Source: SAR202 cluster bacterium Io17-Chloro-G7
Lineage (GTDB): Bacteria > Chloroflexota > Dehalococcoidia > UBA3495
Reading direction: 5' to 3'
Length of the DNA stretch: 13,895 nt
Assembly: GCA_002817055.1 (NCBI GenBank)
Contig: MUCU01000041.1
Location: 1-13,895, forward strand
How positions within the stretch are numbered: position 1 is the stretch's first letter; each line of letters begins with the position of its first letter. Both the position numbers and the translations under genes were made by a program. Positions 1 through 6,973 of this stretch are shown here, piece by piece. The notes under the pieces are model-generated. The model was not told where the DNA came from. It did no database searches and saw only the letters and a list, made by a program, of their open reading frames with translations.

Positions 1-133
1 AGGGAGACCTATCTGAGCAACGGGCTTTTATGCCCTGAGAATGATAACGGTCTTACCTCCGTCCCTGGGAGTCAACATACAAGAATGACAGACTGCGGTT
101 GGCTTTTGAGGCAAGGCCCCGAAATGAGCGAAG

Positions 134-154
134 GGACTGACTCCGTCTCAGTCC
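134..154 (-). terminator. Candidate hairpin terminator after the amidohydrolase gene
   Basis: On the minus strand, GGACTGA and TCAGTCC form a perfect 7-bp stem around a 7-nt loop, starting about 17 nt after the amidohydrolase stop codon (TAG at 174-172). The bases after it are only moderately T-rich, so a classical intrinsic terminator is not certain. The position just past a gene end is the main support. The rest of the first 171 bases shows no gene I can support; a small GGGC/GCCC hairpin lies at 22-35. Confidence 0.35.
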
Positions 155-171
155 GCCCTGCCCGATCAAAA

Positions 172-1011
172 CTATATGCCCAAAAGCTTTGCTGCGTTGC
201 CGCCCAATATCGCCTCTTTGTCCGCCTCTTCCAGGTTGGCCTCGTCTATGTAACGGAGGAGACGTTTCGGCTGAATCAACGGGTAGTCCGTGCCGAAGAG
301 AATTTTTTCCGGGCCAATCAGGCCAACGACTGTTGGCAGAACATCCGGGCCGTACAGGAAGGGCGATACCGCAGTATCGAAGTAAACGTTTTTGATTACC
401 TCCGGTACCTCGGGCATAAGAGCATAGAAGGGCAAGCCGCCGCCCCAATGAGCGCAGATTATCGTGTTGTCTGGGAAATTCTCGATGAACCGGTAGAGCC
501 TATCCGGCGTGGTATGACCCTTTCCGGGGTATTGATGACCCACCGGCTCCGAGGAATGAACTACCACAGGCATGCCGAATCGCCGGGCCCGGTCCATGAT
601 AGGCGCCATTAAACCTTTATCTGTTATGTCAAACCCTTGGGAGTCTGGATGGAGTTCGCCAACTCCTACCGCTCCGGCCAGGGCGCAGCGCTCTAACTCC
701 ATCACCGCAGCATCGCCCCACGAAGGGTTCACCGAGCAAAATGCGCTCAACTGACCATTATAGGATAACGCCGATTCGATCAGATAATCGTTGGCTTCTC
801 TCGACACATCTTCGCCAGCCCAGCCAAATCCCATTATCACTGCCTTGGAAACACCACCCCGGTCCATGGCTCCCAGTAAATCAGTCGCGGTGGCCATGCG
901 AGCATTAGGTTTGGCGAAGAGGTCGGCGAACGTAGCGTCGTGATCAAGCAGGGAGGATCGGCGATTCTGAAAATCCGGAGGCAACACATGGCAGTGGGCA
1001 TCGATTAACAC
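172..1011 (-). CDS. Amidohydrolase, metal-dependent TIM-barrel hydrolase (amidohydrolase 2 / COG2159 type)
   Basis: A 279-residue cytoplasmic protein with the layout of the amidohydrolase 2 family (TIM-barrel hydrolases and decarboxylases related to ACMSD). The N-terminal metal motif HxH is at His6 and His8 in DAHCHV. Further expected metal or active-site positions are His152 (VVVHSSEP), His188 (CAHWGG) and Asp242 (FGTDYP), each at the end of a predicted barrel strand. The length is normal for a compact family member. The start is GTG at 1011, placing the HxH motif at its usual extreme N-terminal position; the ribosome binding site is weak (AGTAGG about 9 nt upstream). The gene is divergent from the transketolase operon and stands alone, so the substrate cannot be inferred. 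Family assignment is firm; the specific reaction is unknown. Confidence 0.9.
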   Translation of the reverse strand: MLIDAHCHVLPPDFQNRRSSLLDHDATFADLFAKPNARMATATDLLGAMDRGGVSKAVIMGFGWAGEDVSREANDYLIESALSYNGQLSAFCSVNPSWGDAAVMELERCALAGAVGVGELHPDSQGFDITDKGLMAPIMDRARRFGMPVVVHSSEPVGHQYPGKGHTTPDRLYRFIENFPDNTIICAHWGGGLPFYALMPEVPEVIKNVYFDTAVSPFLYGPDVLPTVVGLIGPEKILFGTDYPLIQPKRLLRYIDEANLEEADKEAILGGNAAKLLGI

Positions 1012-1172
1012 GAATGAAACCTACTGATACCGAACAAGTAAACCCACTCCCTCTCGGCCTTCCAAGAGGTCTTGACTAGACTTTGACTAACACGACCGTA
1101 GCGGCGACCCTCGCCATTCGCGCAGGCGGTCTGCTTGCGGTCTCATAAAATGATATTGGTTGTAGCGACGCA

Positions 1173-1178
1173 ATTATA
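1173..1178 (-). promoter_or_regulatory. Candidate -10 box for the amidohydrolase gene
   Basis: A perfect TATAAT on the minus strand, about 160 nt upstream of the GTG start. The matching -35 position (1196-1201, TGGCAA on the minus strand) is poor, 3 of 6, so the promoter would be weak or activator-dependent. The intervening leader holds a palindrome CAAGA-GG-TCTTG (1063-1074) and two copies of TTGACTA exactly 11 bp apart (1072-1078 and 1083-1089). Confidence 0.35.
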
Positions 1179-1211
1179 GGTTCGATATACTGAGATTGCC
1201 ACTATGTAACT

Positions 1212-1250
1212 TAGACACAGAAGCTAGACACCCAAGCTAGACACCCAAGC
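1212..1250 (+). repeat. Three tandem 13-nt repeats overlapping the transketolase promoter
   Basis: Three head-to-tail copies of a 13-nt unit, TAGACACCCAAGC, at 1212-1224 (two mismatches), 1225-1237 and 1238-1250 (both exact). Each copy begins with TAGACA, a 5-of-6 match to a sigma-70 -35 box. The third copy is correctly spaced from the TATAAT at 1261-1266. The repeats therefore form the upstream part of the promoter and could also act as tandem binding sites for a regulator. Confidence 0.75.
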
Positions 1251-1266
1251 AAACTGGGCTTATAAT
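1238..1266 (+). promoter_or_regulatory. Sigma-70-type promoter of the transketolase operon
   Basis: The -35 box TAGACA (1238-1243) is followed by a 17-bp spacer and a perfect -10 box TATAAT (1261-1266). This is the best promoter match in the window. Transcription would start near 1273, giving a leader of about 83 nt before the TTG start of the transketolase N-terminal subunit. The -35 box is part of a 13-nt tandem repeat. Confidence 0.75.
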
Positions 1267-1355
1267 TTTGGCGCCAATCCCCACCTGCGTTGAACCACTG
1301 TTTCGCCCGAAAATCAAGCAGTGTAGGGTTATTTTATTAGCTTGGAGGACTCAAG

Positions 1356-2231
1356 TTGGCGGCAACCGCCACAGGCAATAACACCCGAAGAAATGGAGCC
1401 AGAGGACTCTCCAGCAAGGCTAAAGCCGATGTGTCGGACCTGCAAGCAATTGCCCAAGAGTTGCGGCGGGACATTATCCAGACCATTTTCACCGCTGGCA
1501 GTGGCCACCCGGGGGGTTCTCTCTCAGAATTGGATATCCTGGTTTCCTTGTATTTCCGCATGATGCGTCACGACCCAGCTAACCCAGGTTGGACCAATCG
1601 GGACCGGTTGATTCTAAGCAAAGGCCATGCTTCTCCTGGACTTTATTGCGTCCTGGCCAAAGCCGGATACATTGATCACGAAGAGTTGTCCACCTTCCGC
1701 AAATTGGACAGTCGGCTTCAAGGGCACGCCCATCCCATGACGCCCGGCGTGGAGATGAATTCCGGTTCTCTGGGCATGGGGCTCTCTTTTGCGTTGGGAT
1801 GCGCCTTGGCAGCCAAGTTGGACAGCAGAGACTCGCTGGTTTACGCCATTCTAGGCGACGGCGAGTGCGACGAGGGAGAAGTGTGGGAAGCCGCCATGTC
1901 GGCGGTTCACCACAACGCCAGCAATCTCATCGCCATTGTCGATAGGAACCGCATACAAAATGACCGGTTCACCGAGCAAGCAATGAACCTGGAGCCATTC
2001 CCGCAAAAATGGAGGGCTTTCGGGTGGAGGGTTCTTGAGACCGACGGCCACGACTACCCTTCGCTGCTCTCCGCAATAAGTCGCGCCGGTCAACGGCGCA
2101 CCCGTCCCACGGTGATTATCGCCCATACGGTCAAGGGAAAAGGCGTCAGCTTCATGGAGAACAACCCCGGGTTCCATGGCCGCGCTCCCAACAAAGACGA
2201 GTTCGAGCAAGCTATGAAGGAGTTGGCCTGA
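1356..2231 (+). CDS. Transketolase, N-terminal (thiamine diphosphate-binding) subunit
   Basis: A 291-residue protein matching the N-terminal third to half of transketolase, the pyrophosphate-binding domain. Transketolase moves two-carbon ketol units between sugar phosphates in the pentose phosphate and Calvin pathways. Visible marks are GHPGGSLSELD near residue 50, the SKGHASPGLY segment, a GHAHP stretch and the thiamine diphosphate motif starting at Gly167-Asp168-Gly169 and ending in the NRIQND region. The start is TTG at 1356, behind a strong GGAGG (1344-1348) with a 7-nt spacer. The stop TGA shares its A with the ATG of the C-terminal subunit, so the two halves are translationally coupled and presumably form one heteromeric enzyme. 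Split transketolases are common in archaea and many bacteria. They are also close to 1-deoxyxylulose-5-phosphate synthase, but the split layout and motifs favour transketolase. Confidence 0.95.
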   Translation: MAATATGNNTRRNGARGLSSKAKADVSDLQAIAQELRRDIIQTIFTAGSGHPGGSLSELDILVSLYFRMMRHDPANPGWTNRDRLILSKGHASPGLYCVLAKAGYIDHEELSTFRKLDSRLQGHAHPMTPGVEMNSGSLGMGLSFALGCALAAKLDSRDSLVYAILGDGECDEGEVWEAAMSAVHHNASNLIAIVDRNRIQNDRFTEQAMNLEPFPQKWRAFGWRVLETDGHDYPSLLSAISRAGQRRTRPTVIIAHTVKGKGVSFMENNPGFHGRAPNKDEFEQAMKELA

Positions 2232-3181
2232 TGGTTGCCCAGAGAGAAATGGCCTCAACCCGGGAAACCTATGGCCGCACGTTGCTGGAATTGGCCGATG
2301 CATTTCCGGGCATAGTTGTCTTGGGTGGCGACCTAAACGTATCGGTATTTACCCATCTGTGGCGGGACCAATACCCCGACCGGTTCTTCGACTTCGGCCC
2401 CGCAGAACAAAACATGATTGGTGTTGGAGCGGGACTAGCCGCTTCCGGCAAGGTACCTTTTGTTAGCACCTTTGCGGTCTTCGGCGTGGGGCGTCCTTTC
2501 GACCAGTTGCGGGTACTGGTAGCCCAGTCTCACCTCAACTTGAAATTGGTTTGCACCCATGCTGGAATTTTGACCGGCGAAGATGGGATGTCGGCCCATG
2601 GCATTGAAGACCTGGCCTTGGCCTGCTCTCTAGACGGATTTACCGTGGTAGTCCCAGCCGACGCGCCTGAAACCGCCCAAGCGGTCCGTGCCGCAGCGGA
2701 AACCGACGGGCCTTTTTACATCCGCTTGTCCCGAGCCGCTACGCCGGTTATCCACGACGATGCTTACAAGTTCAAAGTTGGCCGCGCTGAAACTTTGAGA
2801 CAGGGCCAAGACTTAACCATCATAGCTACGGGCGTCATGACATCGGTAGCGCTGGATGCTGCAGAGCTTCTAGCCCAATCGGGAGTCCAAGCGCGGGTTC
2901 TGCACCTGGGCACCATGAAACCTACCGACGAAGCGGCCATCATTGCCGCCGCACGGGAAACCGGAGCCATAGTCACCGCAGAAGAGCACTACATACACGG
3001 GGGCTTGGGCAGCATCGTCGGTCAAGTGGTTGGACGTCAACATCCTGTACCTCTTGAGATGGTAGCGCTGCAGGGCTATGCCGTATCCGGTAAGGCTGAA
3101 GAACTAATGGTCCGGTGCGGCCTCAGCCCGGAGCACGTGCGTGCCGCCGCCGACGCGGTCCTTAGCCGCAAAAAAGCCTGA
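2231..3181 (+). CDS. Transketolase, C-terminal subunit (pyrimidine-binding and C-terminal domains)
   Basis: A 316-residue partner of the preceding gene, with which it overlaps by one base (TGATG). It carries the pyrimidine-binding domain: Glu59 in GPAEQNM is the conserved glutamate that activates thiamine diphosphate, followed by the GAGLAASGKVPFVSTFAVF segment and the THAGILTGEDGMSAHGIEDLA loop. The transketolase C-terminal domain follows from about residue 185 (DLTIIATGVMTSVALDAAELL, then TAEEHYIHGGLGS). The length is typical of this subunit. The TGA stop at 3179-3181 lies in the same frame as the UGA-containing gene just downstream, but the protein ends at the usual place in a lysine-rich tail, so this TGA is judged a true stop. 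The enzyme probably works in the cytosol in sugar-phosphate interconversion. Confidence 0.95.
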   Translation: MVAQREMASTRETYGRTLLELADAFPGIVVLGGDLNVSVFTHLWRDQYPDRFFDFGPAEQNMIGVGAGLAASGKVPFVSTFAVFGVGRPFDQLRVLVAQSHLNLKLVCTHAGILTGEDGMSAHGIEDLALACSLDGFTVVVPADAPETAQAVRAAAETDGPFYIRLSRAATPVIHDDAYKFKVGRAETLRQGQDLTIIATGVMTSVALDAAELLAQSGVQARVLHLGTMKPTDEAAIIAAARETGAIVTAEEHYIHGGLGSIVGQVVGRQHPVPLEMVALQGYAVSGKAEELMVRCGLSPEHVRAAADAVLSRKKA

Positions 3182-3217
3182 ACTGAGAAACTAGGTACTT
3201 GGGGAAAGGCCCGGAAT

Positions 3218-3757
3218 TTGGACCACAGCCCAATTAATCTAACTGCGCCCGATTTCACCCTATCCGACTCTGACGGCCATTTTCTCTCCCTCGGCGATTT
3301 CCGTGGCCGAACGGTGGTTCTCGTTTTCCTCCGCCACTTTGCTTGACTCCCTTGACGTGAGCACTTGTCGCAGTTGCGGCAAAAGAATAGCGACATCGAG
3401 GCTATGGGCGCCACTGTCCTGGCCGTGTCATTTGAGCCTAGGGACCGGTTATTCCAGTTGTCCCGTCTGTTACAACTTCCCTTCCCCTTGATGTCAGGCC
3501 AAGAAATGGATGTCTACCGTGCCTACGGCCTTCAACGAGCCGATCTGCGCCACATTTTCAGCCTCAAGACTATCCTGACCTACGTCAAGCTCCTAGCCAA
3601 AGGGCGCATGTACCAATTTCGCCGTAGCGACATGCGTCAACTTGGCGGCGATTTCGTCGTCGACCCCGAGGGCGTAATCCGGTATCAATACCGCGGTACC
3701 GCTCCTAACGACCGGCCGTCGGTGGCTGAGTTGATTCGCGCGGTAAGCGCTATTTAG
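3218..3757 (+). CDS. Predicted diselenoprotein: peroxiredoxin-like (AhpC/TSA, SelU/SelL/PRXL2-type) thioredoxin-fold protein with a UxxU motif
   Basis: If UGA is read as selenocysteine this frame gives a complete 179-residue protein. The N-terminus is that of an AhpC/TSA-type domain: APDFTLSDSDG, then DFRGRTVVLVFLRHFA. Next comes U-L-P-U-REHLSQLR, with in-frame UGA at codons 43 (3344-3346) and 46 (3353-3355). Related proteins have CxxC there (RHFGCxxCRE; CFLCRE in vertebrate PRXL2). The downstream part also fits the family (SFEPRDR, ending in DFVVDPEGVIRYQYRG near the C-terminus). The TTG at 3218 is the only canonical start between the transketolase stop and the UGAs, with AAAGG 8 nt upstream; the gap is 36 nt, so the gene is probably in the transketolase operon. 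UGA is a normal stop in neighbouring genes and Trp is TGG, so this is not general recoding. A SECIS-like hairpin follows. The likely role is thiol/selenol redox or peroxide reduction; substrate unknown. The alternative is a pseudogene, but two stops exactly at both redox positions make that unlikely. Confidence 0.82.
3362..3385 (+). promoter_or_regulatory. Candidate bacterial SECIS stem-loop for selenocysteine insertion
   Basis: Within the coding region just after the second UGA, bases 3365-3371 pair with 3376-3382 in a 7-bp stem (one G-U pair) closed by the four-base loop AGUU (3372-3375); one further pair forms at 3362/3385 past two mismatches. The loop has G in its second position, and starts 16 nt after the second UGA and 25 nt after the first. 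Both fit the published bacterial SECIS model (apical loop 16-37 nt after UGA, G among the first two loop bases). One hairpin could therefore serve both codons. A competing fold pairs 3366-3371 with 3390-3395. Confidence 0.6.
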
Positions 3758-3907
3758 GCGAACCGGAACCGTGCCAGCCCCGCACCCCCGGCTAATGCGT
3801 TATAACTGTGGATAATAGCCCTACTGTCGTTTGCTGCTGGTGGCAGAATGACCTCCGTTGCTATCATGTCCCGCATATGCTCAACCTTAGACCGAACGTC
3901 GCTCATT

Positions 3908-3943
3908 GACCATGGCCCGGACCATGGCCCGGATCATGGCCCG
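3908..3943 (+). repeat. Three tandem 12-nt repeats, possibly inside a 48-codon ORF
   Basis: Three copies of GACCATGGCCCG at 3908-3919, 3920-3931 and 3932-3943, the last with one change (GATCATGGCCCG). The unit is a multiple of three and contains the palindrome CCATGG (NcoI-like). It falls in a short open frame from ATG 3848 to TGA 3992-3994, which would encode 48 residues with Asp-His-Gly-Pro three times. That frame lacks a convincing ribosome binding site (only GGTGG), so I do not call it a gene. The remainder of 3758-4052 shows nothing else I can support. Confidence 0.7.
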
Positions 3944-4052
3944 AAATTGTCATCCCCTTTCCGTCACAAAACCCCACAAACAGTGTCGAGATGATAAAAC
4001 TGAGCCATAGCAAAACTGTGCTACAGTCGGCATGGGTGGCTTTGGAGGCGAA

Positions 4053-5342
4053 ATGGAAATTGCTTGGTTCGTTATCGGTGTCGCGGCTGGAACTGTGTTG
4101 GCTTGGCTGGCACTCCGGTTAAAAACCGCCGTAGGCAGCACTAAACTCGAAGCCAAGCTGGAGGCCGCTGAAGAAAAGGCTCGTGAATTTCAGAAACTGA
4201 GAGAAGATACGGACGCCGGTCTGCGTCAAACCTTTGAGGCGTTGGCCGCCGAATCCCTGCGCGGGAACAACTCGGCATTTCTCCAACTTGCCCAGCAGAG
4301 TCTGGAGACGCGTATGACCCAGGCCAACGCCGACCTAGACCTCAGAAAACAGGCGGTAGAACAATTGGTCAAGCCGTTAAGAGATAAGCTGGACTCTATC
4401 GAGCGGGAGCGGCGAATCGCCTACGGTGGATTTGAGCAGATGGCCAAGTCTATGGCTTCTGGACAACAGTTGCTGGCTAGGGAAACTAGCAACCTGGCAT
4501 CGGCGTTAAAAACGCCCCATGTCAGGGGTCGGTGGGGTGAGTTGACCCTGCGCCGTGTGGCCGAGCTGACCGGCATGGTCGATCGCTGCGATTTTATGGA
4601 ACAGGTAACTTTTGAATCCGAGATGGGCGCCAAGCGACCCGACATGATCGTTTACCTGCCCAACGACCGACAGGTCGTAGTGGATGCTAAAGCGCCAATG
4701 GACGCCTACTTGGAATCCCTGGAAGCCGAGACGGAAGAAGGCAGACAAGCAGCGCTCAAGCGGCACGCCAAGCAGGTGCGGGACCGGTACCGGGAGTTGG
4801 CCGCCAAATCCTATTGGTCGGCATTGGGCCACACGCCCGAGTTCGTCGTGCTGTTCCTTCCCGGAGAGCCATTCATGGCTGCAGCCCTACAAGAAGACCC
4901 GAAGCTCTTGGAAGACGCCATGAGCGACAAGGTGGTATTGGCGAGTCCCTCGACCCTATTTTCCTTGCTCTGTGCTGTCGGTCAGGGTTGGAAACAGGAG
5001 CAACTGGCGGAAAATTCCAGGCAGATAAGCCAACTGGGGCGTGAAGTGCATGACCGGATCGCTGACTGGGCCGGTCATTTGGAAAAATTACGGACTGCCC
5101 TGGTTAGGTGTGTAGCCGCCTTCAACGAGAGCATGGGCTCGCTGGAGGGCCGAGTTTTGGTGTCTGCTAGGAGGATGAAAGATTTGGGTGTAACCAGCGA
5201 CAAAGATATATCTGGGCTGCCACCGGTGGATTTAAATCTCAGAGAGTCGGTGCTGCGAGATGGAGAACCCCTAGGCTTGCATTTCGGGGGCAATAATAGC
5301 GCTGGTAATCAAAGTAAGGCTGCGACAGACGATGGTCAGTGA
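4053..5342 (+). CDS. rmuC: DNA recombination protein RmuC family
   Basis: RmuC-family proteins limit recombination at inverted repeats in E. coli and are thought to be membrane-tethered nucleases. The protein has one N-terminal transmembrane segment (about residues 3-20, IAWFVIGVAAGTVLAWLAL) and a long coiled-coil stretch rich in Glu, Lys and Gln (about 30-130). The RmuC core follows, with GRWGELTLRRVAELTGM. A PD-(D/E)xK-like nuclease signature is visible as Asp197 (RPD) and Asp211-Ala-Lys213 (VVVDAKAP). The family hallmark EFVVLFLPGEPF comes later. I chose the ATG at 4053 (429 residues) because GGAGG lies at 4044-4048 and this places Met directly before the membrane segment. An in-frame ATG at 4032 would add seven residues but has no ribosome binding site. 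The tail overlaps the convergent 101-residue gene by 7 bp, with no terminator between. Confidence 0.93.
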   Translation: MEIAWFVIGVAAGTVLAWLALRLKTAVGSTKLEAKLEAAEEKAREFQKLREDTDAGLRQTFEALAAESLRGNNSAFLQLAQQSLETRMTQANADLDLRKQAVEQLVKPLRDKLDSIERERRIAYGGFEQMAKSMASGQQLLARETSNLASALKTPHVRGRWGELTLRRVAELTGMVDRCDFMEQVTFESEMGAKRPDMIVYLPNDRQVVVDAKAPMDAYLESLEAETEEGRQAALKRHAKQVRDRYRELAAKSYWSALGHTPEFVVLFLPGEPFMAAALQEDPKLLEDAMSDKVVLASPSTLFSLLCAVGQGWKQEQLAENSRQISQLGREVHDRIADWAGHLEKLRTALVRCVAAFNESMGSLEGRVLVSARRMKDLGVTSDKDISGLPPVDLNLRESVLRDGEPLGLHFGGNNSAGNQSKAATDDGQ

Positions 5343-5641
5343 TTGTTGGACTCGTCGTCCATGCCTTCATCGCTAAATACGATAGTTTCCCTTCCCTGAA
5401 ACACGTGGACGACGAAACCTTCCCGGGAAATACCCACAGCGTCCACCATATCCTCGTCCACTGTGTCTATGATTTCCTGGATGGCATCTTGGGTTAGGCT
5501 TTCATCGACCGCCAATGCCAGGTGCACCACCCCGTCGGCGAAATGGATGTCTATGCGGCCCACCGGGCGATCGTTCTCCCTGATGGTATAGGCCTCCGAG
5601 TACGGCGTTCTGACCTCACGCTCGAAGCTAAAATCCGGCAA
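5336..5641 (-). CDS. Conserved-looking hypothetical acidic protein, 101 residues
   Basis: I do not recognise a named family. The protein is small, soluble and acidic. It appears to have a beta-rich N-terminal half (GRIDIHFADGVVHLALAVDE) followed by a helix (QDAIQEIIDTVDEDMV) and a final strand region (GFVVHVFQGRETIVF); there is no signal peptide, membrane segment or cysteine. The start is TTG at 5641, behind a very strong AGGAGG (5653-5648) with 6-nt spacing. That ribosome binding site lies beside the proA stop codon (5656-5654), so the gene is the last member of the proB-proA operon and is coupled to proA. Its coupling to proline biosynthesis may be only positional. The reading frame is supported by the ribosome binding site, the operon position and amino-acid composition. 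Confidence 0.8.
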   Translation of the reverse strand: MPDFSFEREVRTPYSEAYTIRENDRPVGRIDIHFADGVVHLALAVDESLTQDAIQEIIDTVDEDMVDAVGISREGFVVHVFQGRETIVFSDEGMDDESNNH

Positions 5642-5653
5642 AGCCTGCCTCCT

Positions 5654-6973
5654 CTACTCTCGGACCTGCCCGCTGCCCATTATCACCCATTTGTATGAAG
5701 TAAGTTCACGTAGACCCATGGGTCCCCTGGCGTGAAACTTCTGGGTGCTGATGCCAACCTCCGCACCCAAGCCAAACTGGGAGCCGTCGGTGAACCGGGT
5801 GCTGGCGTTAACGAAAACCGCTGCGGCGTCCACCTCGTCCAGAAACCGCATGGCGGCGGAATAGTCTTCGGTTATTATCGCCTCGGAATGACCGGAGCCA
5901 TAGGTCTCGATGTGGTGTAATGCCTCGTCCAGAGAATCCACCACTCTGACGGCAGCGGTCAACGACAGGAACTCGCGGCCCCAATCGGCGTCGCTGGCGG
6001 GCTTGGCTTTAATACCCGGATTAGGGCCTAAAGCACTCAAGGCTCGATAGTCGCAGTGAAGCTCCACTTCGGCCACGGCTAGGCTCTTGGCTACCATGGG
6101 TAGGCACTTGATAACCACATCCGAATGCATCAATACCGTGTCCAAAGCGTTGCACACCGTGGGACGCTGCACCTTGGCGTTGAATATTATACCCGTGGCT
6201 TTGTCTAAATCCGCTGAACGGTCCACGTAGGTGTGGCAAACACCAACGCCCCCGGTGATTGCGGGCATGGCGGCGTGTTCTTTCACGAAATTGATTAGTC
6301 CGGTCCCACCCCGGGGGATTACCAGGTCAATGTGCTCTTTCATACCCAAAATGACATCCACCAAAGCTCGGTCGGTGTCATCGACGAACTGCACTGCCTC
6401 CGACGTGATCCCAGCTTGGGTAATAGCGTCGCGGATCAACCCTACTAAGGCAGTATTGGACTTGAGGCTCTCTTTTCCTCCGCGCAGCAGGCAGGCGTTG
6501 CCGGATTTTAGGCACAGCGCGGCGATATCCACAGTCACGTTGGGCCGACTCTCGTAAATGCTGGCGATGACCCCCAGAGGAACGCGCCGTTTACTGACCA
6601 TGAGACCGTTTGGCAGGGTAGTCATGTCCAACGATTCACCCACAGGGTCGGGCAATGCTGCGACTTTTCTTACATCAGCCGCCATCCCGGCGAGGCGTTC
6701 CGGGTTAAGGAGCAAACGGTCCAACATTGCATCGTTCATCCCGTCATCCCGAGCGGCGGCGTAGTCTTGCTGATTGGCGTCTAAGACTTCGGTCTGTTGG
6801 GATTCCAGTGCCGCGGCAATGTTGAGCAAGGCCAGGTTTTTGACGTCCGTAGACAGTCGGGACAGCAGGCGGCTGGCCGTCCGTGCGGCCCGGCCCTTGG
6901 CTACAACCTCTTCCCTGATCTGTTCAGTGTTGAATTTTTCGATGTCTTTCGCGCCACTGTTAGCAGGACTCAT
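5654..6973 (-). CDS. proA: Glutamate-5-semialdehyde dehydrogenase (gamma-glutamyl phosphate reductase)
   Basis: Catalyses the second step of proline biosynthesis: NADPH-dependent reduction of gamma-glutamyl phosphate to glutamate-5-semialdehyde, which cyclises to pyrroline-5-carboxylate. The 439-residue protein is a full aldehyde-dehydrogenase-fold ProA, slightly longer than usual because of an N-terminal extension of about 15 residues. Visible family marks are VPLGVIASIYESRPNVT (about 131-147), CLLRGGKES (161-169), the PRGGTGLI loop (220-227), GGVGVCHTYVD (241-251) and the catalytic Cys274 in VQRPTVCNALD. The C-terminus has FTDGSQFGLGAEVGIST and ARGPMGLRELTSYKW. The start ATG at 6973 lies inside the end of the upstream protease gene (14-bp overlap), with GGAGG 3 nt upstream, which implies translational coupling. 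It acts with ProB in the cytosol. Confidence 0.97.
   Translation of the reverse strand: MSPANSGAKDIEKFNTEQIREEVVAKGRAARTASRLLSRLSTDVKNLALLNIAAALESQQTEVLDANQQDYAAARDDGMNDAMLDRLLLNPERLAGMAADVRKVAALPDPVGESLDMTTLPNGLMVSKRRVPLGVIASIYESRPNVTVDIAALCLKSGNACLLRGGKESLKSNTALVGLIRDAITQAGITSEAVQFVDDTDRALVDVILGMKEHIDLVIPRGGTGLINFVKEHAAMPAITGGVGVCHTYVDRSADLDKATGIIFNAKVQRPTVCNALDTVLMHSDVVIKCLPMVAKSLAVAEVELHCDYRALSALGPNPGIKAKPASDADWGREFLSLTAAVRVVDSLDEALHHIETYGSGHSEAIITEDYSAAMRFLDEVDAAAVFVNASTRFTDGSQFGLGAEVGISTQKFHARGPMGLRELTSYKWVIMGSGQVRE

Noticed and set aside
85..612. Plus-strand open frame opposite the amidohydrolase (open from base 1).
   Set aside because: It is antisense to a clear enzyme gene and shows no recognisable protein features.
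1063..1089. Palindrome CAAGA-GG-TCTTG and two TTGACTA copies 11 bp apart upstream of the amidohydrolase.
   Set aside because: Short, and expected fairly often by chance; noted only as possible regulator sites.
3179..3181. The transketolase C-subunit TGA is in the same frame as the downstream UGA-containing gene, so one giant fused readthrough frame (2231-3757) is formally open.
   Set aside because: The transketolase subunit ends at its normal length with a lysine-rich tail, and the downstream gene has its own TTG start with a purine-rich site.
3365..3757. A 130-residue gene starting at TTG 3365.
   Set aside because: It lacks the first half of the thioredoxin fold and the redox motif and has no ribosome binding site; the homologous part continues upstream through the UGA codons.
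3218..3757. Explaining the two TGAs as a decaying pseudogene or sequencing errors.
   Set aside because: Both fall at the two redox-active positions, nothing else in the frame is broken, and a SECIS-like hairpin follows. It remains the main alternative until homologs are aligned.
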